A DNA stretch of 64,000 nucleotides from Candidatus Bacteroides pullicola (GTDB lineage: Bacteria > Bacteroidota > Bacteroidia > Bacteroidales > Bacteroidaceae), in contig DXCV01000061.1 of NCBI GenBank assembly GCA_019115825.1, forward strand, positions 40,172-104,171, given 5' to 3'. Of the stretch, positions 58,548-64,000 are shown piece after piece. Numbering within the stretch: the stretch's first letter is position 1; every line of letters starts with the position of its first letter. A program made the translations under genes and the position numbers. The notes beneath the pieces were generated by a model that saw only the letters and a program-made list of their open reading frames with translations, was not told the DNA's origin and made no database searches.

Positions 58548-58723
58548 AAGGGGAACGGCGTTCTTTGACACGATTGGGCGCATCTGGATGGAGGGGCGCA
58601 ATCCGTTGCCGGCATCATGCGAATGGGTGCATTCCTTGGCGGATTTTTGTAAGGTTTGTGGAAAAATCAGGAGTAAAAGGACACTTTTTCTACGGTTTTC
58701 TCCGAGCCAAGGCAAAATTGCAT

Positions 58724-58731
58724 TATTTTTG
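58724..58731 (+). promoter_or_regulatory. Promoter -7 box of the TPR-AraC gene
   Basis: TATTTTTG, 20 bases before the ATG at 58752. The -33 region has only TTTT at about the right distance. Confidence 0.5.
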
Positions 58732-58751
58732 CGAAAAGTTTTGGCGACAAC

Positions 58752-60590
58752 ATGTTACGCATCTGCATCCATCATATCATCCTGTGCGCGGCGGTTTTCC
58801 TGCTCGCGGCCTGCCACGCGGGGCGTTCCGGCCCTGACGCGGACGGGCGCGACAGCGTGTACACCACCGGATATATCGAGAAAATCTCGTTCGAGGAGCC
58901 GCAAAAAGCCCTCGCCCTGCTCGACACGGCGGAGGAAAGGCGGCTGTTCACGCCCTTCGAGACCAACTTGCTGCGCTGCCTCGTCAACCACAACGGCCTT
59001 TCCCGTTACAGGGCGGCACTGTTCTATGGCCGCAAGGCTTACGCCGACCCGGAGGCGCGGAAGCATCCCGATAAGTTGTTGTCTTTGCTCTCCTACATGG
59101 CGGAGGACAGCCACACCAACGGCGACTATGGCGCGAGTGTGCGCTATTGCGCCGAGGGGCTGGAGCTGGCCAGGGAGCAGGACAGCAAGACCTACGAGGC
59201 CGACTTCCACGTCACTTGGGCCAAGAACCTCATGATCATGGCGCAGCACGGCGAGGCGTTCCGCCATTTCGACCTCGGCATCGGCCTGCTCGAAGAGGAG
59301 GCAAGCAAGGACGCAAGCTATCATGCGTGGGACGAGCTGTTCTATTCCCTCGGCCTGAAGCTGTCCTCGCTCTACGAGGTGGACCGCGACGAGGAAGCCT
59401 ACGCCATGGCCCCGCGGATGGAGGAAGCCTTGAAAGGCCTGGAGGCAAGCAAGGACGCGCCGGACGGACTGGCGGAACTGCGCCGGGCCGAGCTGCTGGC
59501 CGTGCTTTGCCCCGTGGCCTATGCTACCGGTCGCAAGACGGAGGGCGACAGGCTGTACCGGCAGTTGGAGGCCAATCCCGTGGCTTCCACGCCCGACGGC
59601 GAGTACATCCGCATCCCCGGACTGGTGGCGGCCGGACGTTTCGACGAGGCATTGCGCTATGTGCATCGTGAGAAGAAGCTGCTCCAAGCGAACACGGACA
59701 CCGTGAACTGGGACTACATCAACCCCCACCTCCAGGCCGAACTGGAGGCATGGCAGGGCAAGGGCGATGTCCGCGAGGTGGCGCGGGTGCAGGCCGCGAT
59801 GCTGGCCTTGACGGACACGCTCCGCCACCGCGAGCGGTGCGACGACGCGCTGCAATGGACTGAAATCTACGAAAGCGAGGAGAAGGACGCGCGGATAAAG
59901 GAGGAGCAGCAGAATGCCGACCGGTGGATGGTCATCGCCTTGGCCGTCACCGTGGTCATGCTGGTGGGCGGAAGCCTGGGCTACGTCATCGTCCGCAAGA
60001 ACCGGGGCATCAGCCGCCGCAGCCTGGCCCTGGTGGCGCAGGTGAAGCGGCAGTTGGCCGACAGGCGGGAGCTGGACGGCAAGATGGCGGAGAACCTCGC
60101 CTTGCGCGACCGCCTGGAGCAACTGGCGAAGGAACTGGAACAGGAAAGGGCCAAGACGGCCCCGAAGGCCGACAGGCCGAAGAAAAGCGTCGCGCCGGAG
60201 GACGGCGGAGGCAAGCTGACGGACATGGATTCCGTCCTCTTCGAGCGGATGGTCTGCGAGATTAAGAACCGGGAGCTGTTCCGCGACCCGAACTTCTCGC
60301 GTGTGGAAATGCTGAAGATTGTTCCTGTGCCGCAAAACAAGTTCGCGGACATGTTCATCCGGTTTGCCGGGATGTCGTTCTACAACTACGTGCAGAACCT
60401 GCGGCTGGACTACGCGAGCGAGCTTCTCATCTATCATCCCGACTGGTCCATCGATGCCGTCATCCAGGAATCGGGCATGTCGCGCTCCACTTTTTACTCG
60501 TCGTGGAAGGCGAAATTCGGGGTGAAACCCGAAGAATTCCGAAAAAACGGGCAAAAAACAGGCGAAGACGGCGGTCTTGTAACTGATTGA
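58752..60590 (+). CDS. TPR lipoprotein-type regulator with AraC C-terminal DNA-binding domain
   Basis: A 612-residue protein. A signal with lipobox (CAAVFLLAAC, Cys21) comes first, then TPR-like helical repeats in the periplasm (~30-390), a TM segment (WMVIALAVTVVMLVGGSLGYVIV), a coiled coil and a cytoplasmic AraC-type HTH domain (VEMLKIVPVPQNKFADMFIRF, SFYNYVQNLRLDYASELL, SIDAVIQESGMSRSTFYSSWKAKFG). Bacteroidales use such membrane regulators beside fimbrial loci. The tandem 22-bp repeats at 60612-60651, just past its stop, are probable binding sites for activating the OmpA-fimbrial genes. Confidence 0.88.
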   Translation: MLRICIHHIILCAAVFLLAACHAGRSGPDADGRDSVYTTGYIEKISFEEPQKALALLDTAEERRLFTPFETNLLRCLVNHNGLSRYRAALFYGRKAYADPEARKHPDKLLSLLSYMAEDSHTNGDYGASVRYCAEGLELAREQDSKTYEADFHVTWAKNLMIMAQHGEAFRHFDLGIGLLEEEASKDASYHAWDELFYSLGLKLSSLYEVDRDEEAYAMAPRMEEALKGLEASKDAPDGLAELRRAELLAVLCPVAYATGRKTEGDRLYRQLEANPVASTPDGEYIRIPGLVAAGRFDEALRYVHREKKLLQANTDTVNWDYINPHLQAELEAWQGKGDVREVARVQAAMLALTDTLRHRERCDDALQWTEIYESEEKDARIKEEQQNADRWMVIALAVTVVMLVGGSLGYVIVRKNRGISRRSLALVAQVKRQLADRRELDGKMAENLALRDRLEQLAKELEQERAKTAPKADRPKKSVAPEDGGGKLTDMDSVLFERMVCEIKNRELFRDPNFSRVEMLKIVPVPQNKFADMFIRFAGMSFYNYVQNLRLDYASELLIYHPDWSIDAVIQESGMSRSTFYSSWKAKFGVKPEEFRKNGQKTGEDGGLVTD

Positions 60591-60611
60591 TAGTGAACGC
60601 CTTACAAAGGC

Positions 60612-60651
60612 GCGTGAATTTCTCGGACACCTTGCGTGAATTTCTCGGACA
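60612..60651 (+). promoter_or_regulatory. Tandem 18-bp direct repeats, candidate AraC-type operator
   Basis: GCGTGAATTTCTCGGACA occurs identically at 60612-60629 and 60634-60651, a 22-base period (two helical turns). The promoter box at 60693 lies 41 bases downstream, a typical activator distance. Confidence 0.75.
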
Positions 60652-60692
60652 ACAACTGCTTGAAAAATGATGGCCGGGAAACGCATTTGGAG

Positions 60693-60700
60693 TATCTTTG
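60693..60700 (+). promoter_or_regulatory. Promoter -7 box of the OmpA-fimbrial operon
   Basis: TATCTTTG, 66 bases before the ATG at 60767. There is no good -33 box, consistent with dependence on an activator bound at 60612-60651. Confidence 0.55.
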
Positions 60701-60766
60701 CAAAACCGAAAACCGGACGGACACGCCTGTCCGCCCGAAAGCATAATAAGGAACAAGAAACAAGGA

Positions 60767-62422
60767 ATGATGAAGTGTAATGGAAACATGGCAGCCATAG
60801 GGCAGCGTCCGGCAAATCCGGGTGTCTGCGGCCAAGGCAATCCCGGTGGCGGGAGGGCCGTCGCCCTCGTGTCCTTCAGGATGCTGGCTTGTGTCTTCCT
60901 TTTCATGTCCGTGCCCTTGTCCGCTTCCGCTGTGGAGACGGGAACCTTCAGCGACAGGCATCCGTTGTTCCTGCCCCTTGTCCTGGGGCTTTCCCTGCTG
61001 GCCGTCGCCGTCCTCACCGGCGTTGTCGTGTGGCAATACGGGCAAATCCGGCGCAAGAACGGGTACATCATACGTTACCTGCACCTGTACCTGGGGCTCA
61101 AGTACAAGGACAACCCGTCGCTGCGCCCCAGGCATCCCGAAGAGAAACTGAATCAATTTGAAATCATAGAACTTATGCATTTGTTGAAAAAGATGCTTTG
61201 CGCCTGTTTCCTGTTCATGGCGGTCATCCCCATGGCCGCGCAGGAGGGGGACGCGCAAGACGCGGAAAACACTTCTTCCTGGTACGTCGGCCTGCAGGGC
61301 GGTGTGCCGTTCGGAACAAGCACGTTCAGCAGCTTCGGTGCCGACAAGACGCGGGCGGGCTTCGACGCGGGCCTCTACGGGGGCTACCGCTTCAATCCCG
61401 TGCTGTCCCTGGAGGCGCAGGCGGCCTGGGGACGTGTGAACCAGAGTGCGGAAAGCTGTTGCGCGGGCTACTGGCTCGGTGCGGACGGCCACCGCTACGA
61501 GGCCGCCGTGGCCGGGATGGACGGCTGGCGTTACGCCGACCTGAAAAGCGGCACGTTCACGCAGCGTTACGGCCTGCAACTGAATGTCAACCTGTTGGGC
61601 TTCTTCCCGAAGACAAGGCATGGCCGCTGGTCGCTGGAGCTTTCGCCGCACGTCGCGGCCATGGGCACGAAGTCCACCATACAGACCATCAGCGGCGGCA
61701 CGGACGTGCTGAAGGGCGGCATCCGTTGGCACTTCGGCGCGGGCGGCAACGTGCAGGCGGCTTACCGCATCACTTCCTGTGTGTCCGTGGGCGTTTATTC
61801 GGGCATCACCTGCCTTACGGGCGACCCGATGGACGGGATGCCGGAATATCTCCACAAGTCCAACTTCATCTGGGAGAGCGGCATCCGCCTCGGCTTCTCC
61901 TTGGGCGGCAGGAAAGCCCGGAAGCCGGCAGAAATCCTGCCTGCCACGCCGCTTGAACCGGCCACGCCCGTAAGGACGGAGTGCGACGAGCGCACGGAAC
62001 AGCCCGAAACCGTTGTCAAGGTGGAGGAAACACCTGCGAAGACGGACACGGCGGAGACAGCCGAAAAGGTTTCCGTAAGCTCCCCCACGGGGGGAGTTGA
62101 GGGGGCTTCTTTCCCCGTCATCCACTTCCCCTTCGACGGCACGGAGATAACGGATTCCGAACTGCCCAAGGCGCGCCGGATACTCGCCATCCTGAAGGAG
62201 AACCCCGGCATGTCCGTCACCCTCACGGGCTGGTGCGACACGCAGGGCAGCCAAGCGGTGAACGAGCGTGTATCGCTCCGCCGCGCCGGGGCGTTGAAGG
62301 CCTGGCTGGTCGATAACGGCATTGATGCCTCGCGCATCCGCACCGTGGGCAGGGGCAGCGACACGCAGGCCCCGTCCGCAAGGGAGGCAAGGCGTGTGGA
62401 GACAGACCCTGGTATAAACTGA
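60767..62422 (+). CDS. OmpA-family outer-membrane protein with two N-terminal signal-like segments
   Basis: About 551 residues if started at 60767. A first signal-like stretch (MLACVFLFMSVPLSASA) and a TM segment (LVLGLSLLAVAVLTGVVVW) are followed in frame by a second signal peptide (MHLLKKMLCACFLFMAVIPMAAQ) at 61175. The gene may thus really be two: a small membrane protein and an OmpA protein starting at 61175, without a stop between them. The second part has a barrel (WYVGLQGGVPFG, YGGYRFNPVLSLEAQAAWG) and an OmpA domain (IHFPFDGTEITDSEL, VTLTGWCDTQGSQAVNERVSLRRA). An SSPTGGVEGAS insert encoded by a mobile repeat lies just before the OmpA domain. Confidence 0.82.
   Translation: MMKCNGNMAAIGQRPANPGVCGQGNPGGGRAVALVSFRMLACVFLFMSVPLSASAVETGTFSDRHPLFLPLVLGLSLLAVAVLTGVVVWQYGQIRRKNGYIIRYLHLYLGLKYKDNPSLRPRHPEEKLNQFEIIELMHLLKKMLCACFLFMAVIPMAAQEGDAQDAENTSSWYVGLQGGVPFGTSTFSSFGADKTRAGFDAGLYGGYRFNPVLSLEAQAAWGRVNQSAESCCAGYWLGADGHRYEAAVAGMDGWRYADLKSGTFTQRYGLQLNVNLLGFFPKTRHGRWSLELSPHVAAMGTKSTIQTISGGTDVLKGGIRWHFGAGGNVQAAYRITSCVSVGVYSGITCLTGDPMDGMPEYLHKSNFIWESGIRLGFSLGGRKARKPAEILPATPLEPATPVRTECDERTEQPETVVKVEETPAKTDTAETAEKVSVSSPTGGVEGASFPVIHFPFDGTEITDSELPKARRILAILKENPGMSVTLTGWCDTQGSQAVNERVSLRRAGALKAWLVDNGIDASRIRTVGRGSDTQAPSAREARRVETDPGIN
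62077..62110 (+). repeat. Palindromic 34-bp repeat inside the OmpA-family gene
   Basis: An imperfect nested palindrome (AAGCTCCCCC ... GGGGGCTTCT) is identical to 63292-63325. In frame it encodes SSPTGGVEGAS in the linker before the OmpA domain, adding residues without breaking the frame. Confidence 0.85.
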
Positions 62423-62431
62423 TAGAGAAAC

Positions 62432-63808
62432 ATGATGAGAATGAATCGGATATATGAAATGAAGTGGTGGTCATACGCCTGTCTCGTGCTGTGCGTGGCC
62501 TTGGGCGTCTGCCTGACGGCCTGCGACGACGACGCGCACGAGGGCGAATACCCCTTGCCCGAAGGACAGGGGGCGATGATCATAGGGCTGGAGAGCCGGG
62601 CGGAGGTCACGGACCTCACGCTCTACCTCTTCGGCAGCGACGGCACCGCCGTCCTCTGCGAGACTTACGACAATCCCCGTGAACTGGCTTCGGGGTATAT
62701 CCCCGTCCCGGCGGGCAGCTACACGCTGGTCATCGTGGCCAACGGCGACCCGGCTGACACGAAGGTGGAGCCGCTACCGGAGGATACGACCATCCCGGAC
62801 CTGGTGGAATGGCTGAAGGCCCACGCCGCCGACTTCCCCTATATGCTCACCGCCTCGGAGCAGGTGGAGGTGGCATCGGGCGACATCGAGCGGCTGCACC
62901 TGGTGCTGACGGACGGCACAAGCGGCATCCACCTCTCCACGGTGCGCCTCGCGCTTTCCGTGCCGGGACTTGACTTGCCGGCTTACACGGCCACCCGTGC
63001 TGGCAGTGAAGGCAAGCCGCTGCGCTGCGTGGCGGAGGTTTACCAGGCTGGTACGAGCAACCGCGTACACCGCCGTGTGCAGGACTGCAGCTTGCAATCG
63101 GACGGCACATTCTTGGCTGAACTTTCTCTGATGCCGGGCGACTACGACCTGCGCCTGTGGGCGGACTGGAACGGTGGCTACTACAACACCGATGACCTCG
63201 GCAAGGTGACGGTTCTCACGGAGAATTATGTGGCCAATGGCGAAACGGACAAGAAGGATGCCTATTATGCGACCACAGCGTTGAGCATTCCAAGCTCCCC
63301 CACGGGGGGAGTTGAGGGGGCTTCTGTTTCTCTTGAGCGTCCTTTCGCCAAGTACCGTCTGATCGCCACCGACGTGGAAGCCTACTACAACTTGATAGAA
63401 AAGGGCGAAGCCCTGCCTCCCATCGAGGACTTGCAGGTGCGCGTCACCTACGAGGGCTTCTTCCCCACGGGCTTCAACGTGGCCACGGGCAAGCCCAACG
63501 ATGCGCTCAACACGGGCATACATTACACCTCTGTGCCTACCGTGGCCGAGGGGTATGACGCAAAAGTGAACCGGCAGGTGGGCGCGGACTTTGTGCTGAC
63601 CAATGGCGAGGAGTCTTTCGTCAACGTCACCATACAGATGGTGGACACGAACACGGGCGAGGCAGTCGCCACCGTGCAGCACGTAAAAATCCCCTACAAA
63701 CGGGGCCACCTCACCACCGTTACGGGCCACTTCCTTACGGCAGGAAAGACGCCGGGCGGTGTGCAGATTGACACCGAGTGGGGTGAGGATATTGTGATAG
63801 AGTTTTAA
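62432..63808 (+). CDS. Mfa2/FimB-like fimbrial anchor lipoprotein (DUF6562-like)
   Basis: A 458-residue protein with a signal and lipobox (VLCVALGVCLTAC, Cys near residue 30). Two beta-sandwich regions follow: EVTDLTLYLFGSDG, VPAGSYTLVIVANGDP and, after ~200, MPGDYDLRLWADWNGGYYNTDDLGKV, typical of DUF6562/fimbrillin-type proteins. The SSPTGGVEGAS repeat insert lies near residue 290. FimB/Mfa2 relatives cap and anchor fimbriae at the outer membrane. It starts 9 bases after the OmpA-family gene. Confidence 0.8.
   Translation: MMRMNRIYEMKWWSYACLVLCVALGVCLTACDDDAHEGEYPLPEGQGAMIIGLESRAEVTDLTLYLFGSDGTAVLCETYDNPRELASGYIPVPAGSYTLVIVANGDPADTKVEPLPEDTTIPDLVEWLKAHAADFPYMLTASEQVEVASGDIERLHLVLTDGTSGIHLSTVRLALSVPGLDLPAYTATRAGSEGKPLRCVAEVYQAGTSNRVHRRVQDCSLQSDGTFLAELSLMPGDYDLRLWADWNGGYYNTDDLGKVTVLTENYVANGETDKKDAYYATTALSIPSSPTGGVEGASVSLERPFAKYRLIATDVEAYYNLIEKGEALPPIEDLQVRVTYEGFFPTGFNVATGKPNDALNTGIHYTSVPTVAEGYDAKVNRQVGADFVLTNGEESFVNVTIQMVDTNTGEAVATVQHVKIPYKRGHLTTVTGHFLTAGKTPGGVQIDTEWGEDIVIEF
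63292..63325 (+). repeat. Palindromic 34-bp repeat inside the fimbrial anchor gene
   Basis: Identical to 62077-62110 and in the same reading frame, again encoding SSPTGGVEGAS, here between two beta-rich segments of the anchor protein. Confidence 0.85.
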
Positions 63809-63834
63809 TTGATTATTTTTGAACTAAGGGAAAA

Positions 63835-64000
63835 ATGAAACATTTGAAATACATATTTATGGCATTTGCGGTGGCTCTGTTCGCCGCTTCTTGCAGCCAG
63901 GACGAGCTGTTGGATGACGGCGGTACGGAGGAGGTGCCTGTCACCTTCACCGCCACGGTGGATTATGTCATCGAAACACAGGGTGACGATGCAGCAGGGA
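63835..64000 (+). CDS. Partial fimbrillin-like lipoprotein
   Basis: Begins MKHLKYIFMAFAVALFAASC at 63835 and runs off the window. The AASC lipobox (Cys20) is followed by SQDELLDDGGTEEVPVTFTA, the usual start of Bacteroidales fimbrillin/DUF6562 lipoproteins. It lies 26 bases after the anchor gene and is probably a structural or accessory fimbrial subunit. The C-terminal part is outside the window. Confidence 0.75.
   Translation, partial: MKHLKYIFMAFAVALFAASCSQDELLDDGGTEEVPVTFTATVDYVIETQGDDAAG

Noticed and set aside
58755..60815. A 686-codon - strand frame opposite the TPR-AraC gene
   Set aside because: The + strand frame has a lipobox, TM segment and HTH; the antisense product has none.
62077..62110. 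Reading the palindromic repeat as a terminator
   Set aside because: It is inside an open frame, in frame in two genes, and has no T-run.

Overview
The window reads as Bacteroidota (Bacteroidales) DNA. Promoter boxes of the form TAnnTTTG lie upstream of many genes, ribosome-binding sites are weak, and the gene families are typical of that group: DUF3876 lipoprotein, fimbrillin/Mfa2-like proteins, TPR-AraC lipoprotein regulators, ArdC proteins with a metallopeptidase domain. Most of it is GC-rich by eye, which fits an Alistipes-like or other GC-rich Bacteroidales host; the genus is an inference. Much of the window looks like a mobilizable or conjugative element with large cargo. No integrase, attachment site or tRNA gene was seen, so the element ends are not defined.

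Left part (1-12971). An AT-rich partial gene with an HEYIH zinc motif runs off the left edge. Next comes a compact leftward six-gene operon: recombinase-like HTH protein, DUF169 protein, thioredoxin, YqiA-like hydrolase fused to DUF1653, FKBP isomerase, SDR. A rightward block follows: lipoprotein, small protein, membrane protein, putative winged-helix protein, candidate oriT, MOBV relaxase, OmpA-like barrel. A leftward pair encodes a DUF4143 ATPase and a phosphoribosyltransferase.

Middle (12972-35998). Four TGACA-N4-TGTCA palindromes precede a long ParB-like gene. A set of small rightward genes of unknown function follows; two of them sit behind a ~265-bp duplicated non-coding leader. A 16-gene leftward operon (35105 to 18741) then carries transfer-region functions: DUF4099-type protein, Toprim primase, PH-domain membrane protein, several membrane or periplasmic proteins, two peptidoglycan-hydrolase-like proteins, two ArdC-like proteins (one with an apparently dead protease and MutS-domain-I-like modules) and SSB. 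A rightward M23 peptidase follows. No VirB4 or VirD4/TraG ATPase is in the window.

AT-rich island (about 36123-40140). A truncated regulator remnant holds a 13-bp tandem repeat. It abuts a subtilisin-like protease and AAA+ ATPase pair that looks like a defence or conflict module.

Right part (40424-64000). A leftward cluster of eleven genes (57686 to 40790) couples a two-module NRPS with a Cys-type thioesterase and a TonB-dependent receptor to regulation: a histidine kinase, a propeller sensor kinase whose phospho-acceptor His is replaced, a WD40 membrane protein, a complete partner-switching set (REC-PP2C phosphatase, STAS, RsbW-type kinase) and a LytTR regulator. Arrays of direct repeats spaced 21 bp lie in its control regions and in front of a divergent jacalin-like lectin gene. 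The window ends in a fimbrial locus: TPR-AraC regulator, OmpA-family protein, Mfa2/FimB-like anchor and the start of a fimbrillin-like lipoprotein. The NRPS plus partner-switch cluster is the best candidate here for an undescribed system.
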